A stretch of 26,313 bases of DNA from CAYUST01 sp964447535 (GTDB lineage Bacteria; Patescibacteriota; Gracilibacteria; Absconditabacterales; Absconditicoccaceae). The stretch lies in the NCBI GenBank assembly GCA_964447535.1, contig CAYUST010000015.1:1-26313 (forward strand), read 5' to 3'. Positions within the stretch are counted from its first letter, which is position 1. The number at the start of each line of letters is the position of its first letter. The position numbers and the translations under genes were made by a program. Below the pieces are notes generated by a model. The model worked only from the letters and a program-made list of their open reading frames with translations, was not told the origin of the DNA and did no database searches. Of this stretch, positions 10,905 to 20,383 are shown piece by piece.

Positions 10905-12077
10905 ATGCACATTTTATTATTTTCTGTAGACTATTTTCCCAATGTGGGATGAGCTGAGGTCGCATGGCAAGAACTTACCAAAAGAATGCCGCAGTATACG
11001 CGACATATGATCGTTGCTAAGATGAATCCAAGACTAGCATATAAGGAAAAAATTGGCAACGTCATGGTGTGGAGACTCGGTATCGGTTCCCCTATTATAG
11101 ATAAGTTCCTCTATCTTCTTTTTGCCCCCTTATGGTGAATTGTATTACATATGAAGTATCGTTATGCCGTTTGCGTGGGAGTGATGGCCTCACGATGAGG
11201 TGCTGCTGCTACTCTTTTCCATCGATATATGTTCAAAAAAGTGCCATATATTTTGAATCTGCAGGATTGACATACTGATGAGGTTATACAACAGAGGACA
11301 AAATATATTTGACGATTTTATAAGCGTATTTTCGCATCTGCCAGTTATGTGACCGTTATTGCTCACTTTTTGGCCCAAAGAGCCAAAGAGAATAATTTTT
11401 TCTGACCTATATGGTACTTACCCAATGGAGTAGATATTCCCTTCTTTTCAAAGGAGCATGAGTCACAACCTGCTATAGATATGCAAAAGAAAGCATGGGG
11501 TCGAGATCCATCCACTAAGGTTATTATTTCCACCTCCAGACTTGATTACAAAAATGGGATTGCAGATATCATCAAGGCTCTCCCCTTCCTCTCTCCCGAT
11601 CATGTTTTTGTATGTTTGGGTGAAGGAGAATTGAGACCACAGTTGGAGAAACTTGTCAAAGATTTGCACGTAGAGAAAAGAGTACAACTTCCAGGGTTTG
11701 TGGGACACAAGGATATGCTCAAATACTTGAGCTGTGCGGACTATTTTTGTAGACCATCATTGCAAGAGTGACTGGGAAACTCATTCCTAGAGGCTATGGT
11801 TTTTTGACTACCTATCATTGCTACACCCGTTTGAGGCATTTTGGACTTTTTGAAGGATGGAGTAAATGGTTTTTTCTGTCAGGTGCAAGATCCTCCTTCA
11901 ATTGCACAAGCAATCCAGAGAATTGATGATTTGACTTCACAAGAACGTCTTGCATTACACGCCGCAGCCAAGGCAACGGTGGTAGATACGTATGATCGAG
12001 AGAAAATTGCTAAGAAGTATGATAGTCTCTTTTTACAGTTCTATAAAACAAAACAATGAAACAACACATCCTCTTAG
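10905..12077 (+). CDS. GT4 family glycosyltransferase (first of four in a row)
   Basis: A 390-aa GT-B fold retaining glycosyltransferase. The N-terminus has VDYFPNVGGAEV, the usual glycine-rich entry to the first Rossmann domain. The C-terminal half has STSRLDYKNG, VCLGEGELRPQLE, CRPSLQEGLGNSFLEAM (the E-x7-E nucleotide-sugar motif) and FGLPIIATPVGG, in which several Gly are TGA. It would transfer a sugar to a growing glycan on the cytoplasmic membrane face. The ATG at 10905 is taken; GTG 10902 is in frame. A standard-code reader would end the gene at TGA 12057-12059, which forms a classic ATGA overlap with the next gene. Under code 25 it continues about seven residues to TAG 12075-12077, a 22-base overlap. 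Donor and acceptor are unknown. Confidence 0.9.
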
Positions 12078-13180
12078 CTACGGGAATCTACCCTCCGGAT
12101 ATTTGATGACCTGCAAGTTATGTCCCAAAAATTGCTAAAAGAATGTTACAAGACCATATTATTCCACTAGTGATAACCTACTCTGATAGTAAATTTGTCC
12201 AGGCCTATGATACCTTGGGATATCGTGTTGTGAGAATAACGAGATCCTCTTTTTTTGTCCGACATTATCTAAAGTATCGACGAGCTGTCCTCGAGCATTG
12301 AAGAGGATGTGATATGATTTTTTTGCAAGACTACTCTAGTTCTTGAATCCCAACCTTGCTTGCTAACTTAATTCTAAGGAAAAGAGTTATCATCAAAGTA
12401 GTAGGTATATTTAGCCGAGAACAGGCTCAAAATAGAGGTGTAACCACAGATATTTTGGATACGTATGTGCTCCGCAATCAATGATGGTGGTTGCAATTGG
12501 TAAAGAAATTTGAGGCATTTTTGTTGCATGCTGCTGATAAAGTAATCACGCCGAGTAATTATATGAAAGAGTTGCTAACTCGTTTTTGAGTAACCAAAAC
12601 TCCTATTGAGGTTATTTATAATTCCTTTGATCCATTTGCCTTTACCCCCATTGACGTACAAGCCACCAAGAGAGAAATGGCGATAGACCAAAAAAAAATA
12701 TATGTAAGTGTGGGTAGACTAGTAGCCTGGAAAAACTTTGATGCATTGATCAAATCCTTTCAAAAGGTCAATAACGCCGTACTGTATATTATAGGTGATG
12801 GTCCTTTGAAACAACAGCTGCAAGAGCTGATTGAGCAAACAGGGCAAACTGAAAAAGTAATTTTAGTAGGGTCTTTGGCCAAAGATCAGGTCTATCGTTA
12901 CTATCAACTTGCAGATGCATTTGTGCTCATTAGTGATTATGAAGGAATGTCACACGTGTTACTTGAGGCAATGGCTATGTGATTGTTCATCATCTCCTCA
13001 GATATTACACCTAATGTCGAAACTTTGCAACAATATACTCGCAAACGCATAGTACAGATTTCTGATGCTATTGATCTTACCCTATCTGAAAATATACCTG
13101 AGAAAGCACCTTCTGACCTTTCTGCTTTTGACTTTGAGCTTTTGTACGGTAAACTCAAAGAAGTACTTCGTTTAAAATAG
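12056..13180 (+). CDS. GT4 family glycosyltransferase (second)
   Basis: A 374-aa GT-B glycosyltransferase. It starts with MKQHILLATGIYPPDIGGPA, where both Gly of IGGP are TGA codons. Mid-protein it has VSVGRLVAWKNFDALIKSF, then IIGDGPLKQQLQ and SDYEGMSHVLLEAM, the acidic E-x7-E site typical of GT4. The start overlaps the end of the preceding gene by 22 bases, which implies translational coupling. There is no Shine-Dalgarno in the leader. The C-terminal part after the EAMAMG segment is shorter and less canonical than in its neighbours. It probably adds one sugar of the repeat unit; the specificity cannot be read from the sequence. Confidence 0.9.
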
Positions 13181-13203
13181 TTTTTTATTTTTTCAATGGT
13201 GAG

Positions 13204-14313
13204 ATGCATCTTGTGATGATATCCTTGGATGAAGGTATGCTCAACCCTGATTCTGCAGTTGCCAAGAGAACACTTGCCTACGCTGAATTAGTTGAAAGTA
13301 TGCACGTCGTTGTCTATACTCCACCAGGGCGTCAGCAACGTACGCTATCACCAAAGATTACCGTTATACCTACAAATTCATCTACTAAACCTCATTTTTT
13401 GCGAGATGCATGGCGTATTTGAAAACGTATATGCTCATCACTCCCCTCCCAACAAACGGTTATTACCACCCAAGACCCTTTTGAAACGGCGTTGGTTTGA
13501 CGATGGTTGAAGAAGCAATTTGGCTGTGGATTACATATCCAAGACCATGGTAATTTTTTCGAGAGCACATATCGAAGAAAAGAAACGTTGCTCAACGGTA
13601 TGAGGTGGTATATGTGATGGTTTCTCCTCAAACAGGCAAATGCGATCAGAGTTGTCTCCAAAATTGAGCAAGTATACTTAGAAAACCACGGTTTCACCAA
13701 TGTTTTGCACATACCCGTGTATGTTGACACCTCTCCCAAAATGACTCAGAGAATGCCTCATGTAGGTTGTAACCTTCTTATGCTTTCGAGATTTGTCCCT
13801 CAAAAAAATATTCTTTTTGCACTAAGGGTCCTAGAGAAACTCTTTAAGCTATACACAGATATGACGCTTGTATTGGTTGGAAAAGGTCCGCTAGAGCCAG
13901 CAATTCGTGCCTATATCAAGAAACATGCACTAGATGATCGTGTAGTTATCAAACCATGGACCAATGATGTCTGAAATGAGTATAAAAATGCGGATATCTT
14001 TTTGCTTCCTTCCCTCTATGAGGGGCGATGAATGACGGTAATTGAAGCAGCGAGTTATGGTGTACCCGTTATAATGACCGCTACGTGATGTGCAGGTGAC
14101 TTCTTGGTAGATGGATACAATGGTATGGTAATTCCTATCAATGATGCAGAGGCATTGAGTAGTTCCATTATTACTTTGTATGAAAATAAGGATCTATGAG
14201 AAGCATATGTAACAAATGGATACCAACAACTCAAAAAAATGTTCAGCCGAGAGGAAACTTTATCTCGCTATGGACAATCACGAATAGCTGCTTTACCTAC
14301 TTCTCAAAAATAA
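13204..14313 (+). CDS. GT4 family glycosyltransferase (third)
   Basis: A 369-aa GT-B fold glycosyltransferase. The N-terminus MHLVMISLDEGMLNPDSAVAK resembles GT4 enzymes that lack the GG loop. The C-terminal domain is clear: LLMLSRFVPQKNILFALRVL, LVLVGKGPLEPAI, and PSLYEGRGMTVIEAASYGVPVI with the E-x7-E motif. Several Gly (WRIGKR, LVGRW, DVGNE, EGRGM, TATGC, DLGEA) are encoded by TGA. The gene lies 23 bases after the previous stop, behind a leader with two T6 runs, and GGTGAG just before the ATG may serve as a weak ribosome binding site. It probably acts on the lipid-linked glycan at the inner membrane face; the donor is unknown. Confidence 0.88.
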
Positions 14314-14319
14314 TCTCAC

Positions 14320-15411
14320 ATGAAGAAACTCCTCTATATACTGCCAGAGTATAACAAAGACCTCGATGGACATATTTTCTATCTAGTTAATTTTGTGGCG
14401 GAAGTTGCCAAGAAAGTACCTGTGTTTGTTATTATTGAAAAATCTCGTGAACAAAACGTTTCAATCCCTAATGTATCAGGTGTATATGCACAAAGGTGTT
14501 CTTCTTTGTTTTTTAGAAGTCTTGAGCTATTCTTGGTGGTGCTGTGGCAACGTCTACGCAACTACAAAACCGTCTATATTCACTATTCCTATATTGGAGC
14601 TATTGTATCTAGTGTAGTGATGAGGCTTTCCGGTGGTACTACCTACTATCGAAATTGTGGTATGATGTGGCTGTTTGGTAAGAACACCTTGCTCAAGTAT
14701 GCACTGCATGCAGTCAATTATCTCGTGACGGGTGTCCATGCGCTCAAGCAAGGCTATAGTGAAACGTATGGAATTTCCCAAGATAAAATCTTGATCATGC
14801 CCAATTGGGTGGAATTAGCTAGATTACAAGATCCTACCTACAACATCCAACAAAAAAAAGCAGATCTTGGACTAGCACCTACTGACAAGGTCATTCTCTT
14901 CGTGCACAGATTGGCTCCGAGAAAAGGTATTCAATATGTCAGTCAGATAGCGAAACAGTTCCTTGCTTCACCTGAGATCAAGTTTTTGGTAATTGGGGAT
15001 GGTCCCTACAGAGAGACATTTTTGCAAGAAATAAAGGATTGAAAACTGACTAATATTACCTATATAGGGAAGGTTCCCAATAGAGAAGTATATCGTTATT
15101 TTCTTTTGGCAGATGTCTTTTTGATGCCCTCCGAAGAAGAAGGATTCCCGAGAGTATTGATTGAATCTATGGCATGCAATACTCCCTATGTAGCGTCAGA
15201 TATAGGAGGCGTCAAGGAAATTAGCCCTGATCGACAACATCCCTATATCTATCAAATTGGCGATATTCAAGGATTTGTCTCAGGTATACGCACCCTCTTG
15301 TCTTTGGAAAAACCTTATTACTATCAGACGTATGTTCAGCAATATGACATAGCTCCGGTAACGAAGCACTTTATTTCCCTTTTGCAACTTGATGAAGGAA
15401 AACTTAGCTAA
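14320..15411 (+). CDS. GT4 family glycosyltransferase (fourth)
   Basis: A 363-aa glycosyltransferase that starts six bases after the previous stop. The first domain is divergent (KLLYILPEYNKDLDGHIFYL), but the second is standard: ILFVHRLAPRKGIQYV, FLVIGDGPYRETFLQ, MPSEEEGFPRVLIESMAC with the E-x7-E site, and YVASDIGGVKEI. Only one TGA (in IKDGKLT) interrupts it. A hydrophobic stretch at about 70-100 may help it sit on the membrane. The last 20 bases overlap the next gene, so the two are probably translationally coupled. Donor and acceptor are unknown. Confidence 0.88.
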
Positions 15412-16042
15412 TATCTATGAGTATCACCATACTCATCGTAGACCAAAAAATTTCTCTTTATTTGAGAAAGAACGTTGAGAAATTATTGCAGGACTAGTTG
15501 ATGGAAAAGAAGGTCTTGAAGTATTGGATATTGGCTGTAGAGATGGCAACCTCACTAAATATTTCGATCCACAAAAGAATCATGTTTTGGGTATTGATAT
15601 AGATAGACTAGCTATGGCTGAAGCTGAAAAGCTTGGTATCAAAACAAATTTCGAAGATCTTAATGGTGAGCGAGATTTCTTGCATGATAAGAAATTTGAT
15701 ATCGTGGGAGCATTTGAAATTGTAGAGCACCTCTACTATCCAGATGTGGTAGTTGAGAAAGTAAGTAAATCTCTCAAACCACATGGTATCTTTGTATGAT
15801 CTGTTCCGAATGGTTTTAGCCTTCCCAATAGAGTAAGGTTATTTATGGGCAAGAAAAGAGGCACTTCCTTAATGGATCCTACTCATATAAATCACTTTAC
15901 TTATGATGAACTCTATCATACGCTCGCAAAACACTTCCGCAAAGTTACTATATACGGTCTTGTTGCTCCCAAATGGATGCCTTTAGCTAAGTGGTTCCCT
16001 TCTTTATTTTCCTTTATGTTTGGACGAAAATGTGAGAAATAG
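15392..16042 (+). CDS. SAM-dependent methyltransferase (class I, first of three)
   Basis: A 216-aa Rossmann-fold methyltransferase. SAM-binding motif I is VLDIGCRDGNL (about residues 43-53), followed by the acidic GIDID strand, FDIVGAFEIVEHL (the usual EVIEHL-like motif) and KPHGIFVGSVPN. A TGA encodes Gly in KERGEII and FVGSVPN. The start ATG at 15392 lies inside the end of the preceding glycosyltransferase, and the 3' end overlaps the next gene by 13 bases. In glycan loci such enzymes methylate sugars or act as chain caps; substrate unknown. No quinone- or rRNA-specific signature is seen. Confidence 0.88.
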
Positions 16043-16656
16043 GCATTTTACGTAAATGTGAATATGATGCGTTGAGTAAACTTACCTTACATGGTAAAAT
16101 TTTAGACATTGGCGGATCGAGAAAATCAGGCTATCAAGACCTTATCAAGGGTGATCATACCTATGTGGTAGCTAATATTTCAGATGACCATGGATATGAT
16201 GTCTATTGTGATGTACAGGAGCCTTTCCCTTTCCAGGATGGCGAGTTTGACCATGCTTTAGCAATCAACCTCATCGAGCATATCTATCAACATCGCAACG
16301 TCTTCAACGAAGCCTACAGAATCCTCAAAAAGGACGGCTCGTTGGTGATTGAAGTGCCTTTTATGTACTACGTGCATGGTAGTCCGGACGATTATTTCAG
16401 ATACACCAAGTCGTGCCTACACAACTTGTGTGTCGATGCAGGGTTTACTGCTGACAAAATTCATATCGAAGAGCTTGGAGCTGGTGTAGGGTATGTAATG
16501 GCACAACTCCTCTATTTGATCCCGTTCAAGTGGCTGAGAATGTGATTGAGTTGGTGTGTTATTGGATTTGATAACCTCTTGGCAAAGTGTTCATCAAAAT
16601 ATGCCTCTACCCGTGAGAGGTATACACTTGGGTATTTAGTTATTGCAACCAAATAA
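16030..16656 (+). CDS. SAM-dependent methyltransferase (class I, second)
   Basis: A 208-aa methyltransferase. The start is the ATG at 16030 inside the previous gene; its second codon is TGA (Gly), giving MGEIGILRKCEYDALSKLTL. A standard-code reader would miss these first 14 residues and start at TTG 16072. Motif I is ILDIGGSRKSGY, with an unusual GGSRKSG loop in place of GCGSG. FDHALAINLIEHI, the next-strand RILKKDGSLVIEVPF and a FRYT segment follow, resembling the Methyltransf_11 type found in polysaccharide loci. The 13-base overlap with the preceding gene suggests coupling, and the next gene starts three bases after the stop. The substrate is probably a sugar or glycan; this is an inference from context. 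Confidence 0.85.
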
Positions 16657-16659
16657 AGG

Positions 16660-17334
16660 ATGTTGGCCAAATATCATGAATTATACAAGAAAGCCTCTGT
16701 GTATCAGAGTAAAGAAGATATGGTACACAAGATTTTTGTCCATCCTGAATGGAAAGTATTGGATGTAGGATGTTGTGGTCAAGGTATCAAAATTGGGGAT
16801 GCCAACTGGGTGCACGAACAACTGAGAGCAAGAGCTGCATACGTGTTTGGAATCGATATCATGGATGATATCAAAACGTTGGATCCAACTATCTATCACT
16901 ACGCACAACAAAATGCGGAAGACTTTGATTATCAGCATGCCTATGATGTTGTGTTTGCAGGTGATCTCATAGAACATCTTTCCAATCCAGGTTTGTTTCT
17001 CGCCTCTGCCAAAAAAAGCATGAAGTCAGATGGTAGCCTCATTGTCTCTACACCAAACGCATTTAGTATGTTTAATATGATAGAGAAAGTATTCAAACTA
17101 GAGCCAACGGTAAATATTGAGCATACCGTTTATTTCACGCTCAAAACATTAGACCAGTTGTTTGAAAGATATGATTTAGAGATTGTACAAATTGGCTTTA
17201 TCAAGCATATTTGAGCACATTACTCTGAAAGTATTTTCAAGAAAATCCAAAACGGGTTGTATGAACTTATAGGACGATTCACCCCAAAAATGATGGAGGA
17301 TATCGTTATTATTGCCAAAAATAAGACTGCTTAG
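16660..17334 (+). CDS. SAM-dependent methyltransferase (class I, third)
   Basis: A 224-aa methyltransferase that begins three bases after the previous stop, with TAAAGG just ahead of the ATG as a possible weak ribosome binding site. Motif I reads VLDVGCCGQGIKIG (Cys-Cys variant), followed by VFGIDIMDDI, YDVVFAGDLIEHLSNPG and SDGSLIVSTPNAFSM, a pattern common in Methyltransf_11/23 enzymes of glycan clusters. One TGA (IKHIGAHY) reads as Gly. Its TAG stop (17332-17334) overlaps the TAA stop of the convergent oxygenase gene by two bases, so the two transcription units meet with no space for a terminator. The substrate is unknown. Confidence 0.88.
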
Positions 17335-17990
17335 AAATGATTGTTTATCGTAAGAATGAGTCTTTCATTCTCCGCAATGCTTTCCACTCCATGGAAACTG
17401 AGATCTCCAAAGAAAAGATACATATTTCCTGGATCATAGGTCAAGTACTTATAAGAAAATCGTTTTCTCGTGAATTTGAAATATTTAATCAAAAATACAC
17501 TTAATCTCTCACAGAGTCGATTGGTACGGATACGCATATTGACGTACATCATCAATCATCCAATAGGATTTCCATGTGCATCTTTGGGGGCAATCAAAGA
17601 GGTTACCGAGTTGACATATGCGCCATCATAATGAAATTGCGTCTCTCCTGTCTCTTTGGTTTTGTAGGAGAGGCCGAACCATTGTTTTTCAGCTACCAAG
17701 ACCAAAGGTGGAGTTTTTAGTTGTTTTGTTCTTTCTTGATAGAGAAGGTTAAAGAAAGAAAGTATTTCAGGTGAAGTAGCTATATCATATGCCACACTCC
17801 CCTCCAAGCTTTCTTTCTTTTGATTTGCGAGGTTCTTTTCTTTCATTTCCGTGATAATAGTCTGTACAGTTTCAGGTAACAAAAAATCCTTGAGCACGAA
17901 ATAGCCATCACGAAGGATAGTGGTGACAATTTGTTCAGCAAAATGACTATCTTGCATTTTGCTTGTATAGATGGGGTTGATCAATGTCAT
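17331..17990 (-). CDS. 2OG-Fe(II) dioxygenase-like protein
   Basis: A 219-aa protein that fits the 2-oxoglutarate/Fe(II) dioxygenase fold. HYD (H120, D122) in TQFHYDGAYVNS is a candidate HxD, H200 in FFGDLSFHGVESI is the distal His, and R210 in ENERLILTIN is placed as the 2OG-binding Arg. The N-terminal helix segment DGYFVLKDFLLPE is typical of the group. A TGA at 17556-17558 (minus strand) reads as Gly in NPIGGLMMY. It is the last gene of the minus-strand run, 56 bases after the flippase. A hydroxylase here might modify a sugar, a lipid or a surface protein; the substrate cannot be deduced. The family assignment rests on motif spacing alone. Confidence 0.7.
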
Positions 17991-18046
17991 TGATAATATA
18001 AATTAGGTAAAATGGCATAGTTTTTTGGTATAGATTCGGAAAGCTT

Positions 18047-19339
18047 TTACAAGGGATCTAACGGTACATGATTCTTATTTTTTATGAGGCTTTTTGGCCA
18101 AAATACATAGATGAGAAAGCCAAATATTCTGACTCATCATTTGACCAAAATGGCTCACCATAGTCAATACATAGGAATATATATCCAAGCACCCACAATA
18201 AGTGCGATAACCTTGGCTACTTCAGCTACGAGCAACGGTGTCTCATAGGCCATTGCTCTATAATAGGTTGCCCAGAGTCATCCACAAGCAGCCAAAAAAC
18301 TAATCATATAGATTTGCGAAGGATAGAGCGAACTCGCCACATAGTCGGGATAAAAGGTGAGAAAGACATACGGAGACACTACTCGGTAGGCAATAACTAC
18401 CAGTAAACAAAGCAAAAGTAACACACTGGTGTATTTCCACAATCTTGATTGAATTGCTCCACTCATATCATGCGTAGCTAACTTGGGGAGAAGCAGATGC
18501 ATGATTGGTTTGGTAATGACTTCACCTTGTCCAGGAATAAGTACTGCAATAGTATAAATTGCCAACTCCTTGAATCACAAAAAGTAGGTCACGAGGAGCT
18601 TATCTAGATACTCATTGAGATATTGTATTCAGCGTGAAATAGATATCTTTTTGCCAAAGGCGATAGTTCAATGATCAATGTTGGAGTGAGGATCTATCTC
18701 ATACCGTGTTTTCCAAGTATAGTATCATTGCAATGAAATGGTCATCAATAATGAAGTAGCAATGATCCAAAATACTTGATCTGTCATCAATACAACTACG
18801 GTCATGACTCCCAACTCAAAAAGGTCACGAATGAGCCACCATTTGAAAAGACGATCAAATTGTCACTTGCCATTTAATCGACTCCCAAAGTAAGGTACCA
18901 AATTATACAGGGGAAATAGTGCAGCAATGAATACAAATATCCATGAACCATATCCTCTCCCTACAAAATACCCATATACAGCAAAGGCTAACAAACCAAT
19001 GGTTCACAAAAAACTTCGATTCCATACGGTACGTAGTGCAGTGTGATAGGTTTTGTCGTGTCCTTGCGCAATTGCTCTAATGAGTGCAATACTCATGCCA
19101 GGCAAGGCTACAATGGTAGCCATACCAATCGCGGTGACAGCAAATTGTCGTTGTCCATAAATCTCTTTGGGCAACAAACTGGTCATGATGATACTGAGCG
19201 TGAATCATTTGATAATTCCTACAAACTGTCAGCAATAGATCCAGAATCCATTTTTCACAAAATAAGGTAAATCTATACCGATTTTCTTACCATAGTGGAC
19301 GCTGAGGTGACGTACCTTTTTTACCACAAAGGTGAACAT
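18047..19339 (-). CDS. Wzx-like polysaccharide flippase (MOP superfamily membrane protein)
   Basis: A 430-aa polytopic membrane protein with about a dozen hydrophobic segments, such as AVTAIGMATIVALPGMSIAL, GTIGLLAFAVYGYFVG, YTSVLLLLCLLVVIAY and VAEVAKVIALIVGAWIYIP. Length, topology and the N-terminal QFVGIIKGFTLSIIMTSLLP match O-antigen/teichoic-acid flippases of the MOP/MATE superfamily, which move lipid-linked glycan units to the outer leaflet. About ten TGA codons read as Gly. The ATG at 19337-19339 is chosen because it is the first ATG after the upstream stop and precedes the first hydrophobic segment; TTG codons just upstream are alternatives. It lies 21 bases downstream of the epimerase gene. 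Confidence 0.85.
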
Positions 19340-19360
19340 GCGAAACAACAAATAAAATTT

Positions 19361-20326
19361 TTATTGATGATAGACGAGATACCGATCTACAAATTTCTTG
19401 ATTCATGCATCCAGAGAGGTGTTTGGATGTCGATTGAGTAATTCCTTGGTGTGCTGTATGTCTGCCCAGGTAGCAATGACGTCGCCTTGTTGGAGAGGGA
19501 GATAATTTTTATTCACCTCCTTTCACAAGTGTTTTCCTAACATATCAATCATATCTTCAAGTTGTTCTGGGGTATCATTTCCCAAATTACACACTGCATA
19601 AAGTCCAGTATCGGTGTGTAATGCTTTGACAACTCCAGATACTATGTCATCAATATACGTAAAATCTCTTTTCATCTGACCGTAATTGTATACATCTATG
19701 GGCTTGTTGGCGAGTATTTGTTGTGTAAAACTGAAAATTGCCATATCAGGTCTTCCCCATGGTCAATACACCGTAAAGAACCTCAGTCACATGGTCGGAA
19801 GATTATATATGGTGCTATAGGTATGCGCAATAAGTTCATTGGACTTTTTGGTCGCTGCATAGAGAGAAATAGGGGTATCTACCTTGGTATGGATAGTACT
19901 CGGTTGTTGTTGAGTATTTCCATAGACACTACTACTAGATGCATACACAAAACGTTTGACATTGTAAAGTCTTGCAACATCTATGACATTGAAAAAACCG
20001 TTGAGATTAGCACTAATATAGGCATCAGGATGTGTGATACTATACCTGACACCAGCTTGTGCAGCAAGGTGTATAACTTGTTGGGGGGTATGTGTTGCAA
20101 AAACTTGCTCTACATCTTGCTTATTACTAATATCAACCAACAAAAAGCTGAAGTGAGGATAGGTAAGCAACACGTCTCTTCTGGCTTTTTTGAGTACTGT
20201 TGAATAATAATCATTTTCATTATCTAAACCTACTACAGGATAGCCCAACTCCAAAAGATGTTTGGCTGTATGAAAACCAATAAAGCCACTACTCCCCGTC
20301 ACCAAAATGGTGTTATTTTGCATCAT
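19361..20326 (-). CDS. UDP-glucuronate 4-epimerase-type NAD-dependent epimerase (second paralogue)
   Basis: A 321-aa extended SDR epimerase and a clear paralogue of the plus-strand gene at 6679, with nearly the same length. TGSSGFIG lies at 10-17, the catalytic pair is in YAATK (Y156, K160), and DNENDYYSTVLKKAR, HLAAQAGVRYSITHP, YASSSSVYG and RFFTVYGPWGRPDMA are canonical for UDP-glucuronate/galacturonate 4-epimerases. Gly in TMGLRFF and VYGP are TGA. Two ATGs (20326, 20323) stand at the start. It is closer to the consensus than the first copy (VYGPWGRPDMA against VYGPRGRPDGA), so the two may act on different UDP-uronates. Confidence 0.9.
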
Positions 20327-20383
20327 GTACTAGAAATAAAGTACGGTTACAATGTAATCAAGATATCGCTATTTGCAATCTCT

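Noticed and set aside
4480..17334. Many genes appear broken into fragments, as if the region were full of pseudogenes.
   Set aside because: All breaks are TGA in the correct frame at positions where glycine fits; no frameshifts or TAA/TAG breaks are needed. Recoding explains them.
19718..20203. A 161-aa plus-strand reading frame.
   Set aside because: It is antisense to the conserved epimerase on the minus strand and has no recognisable motif.
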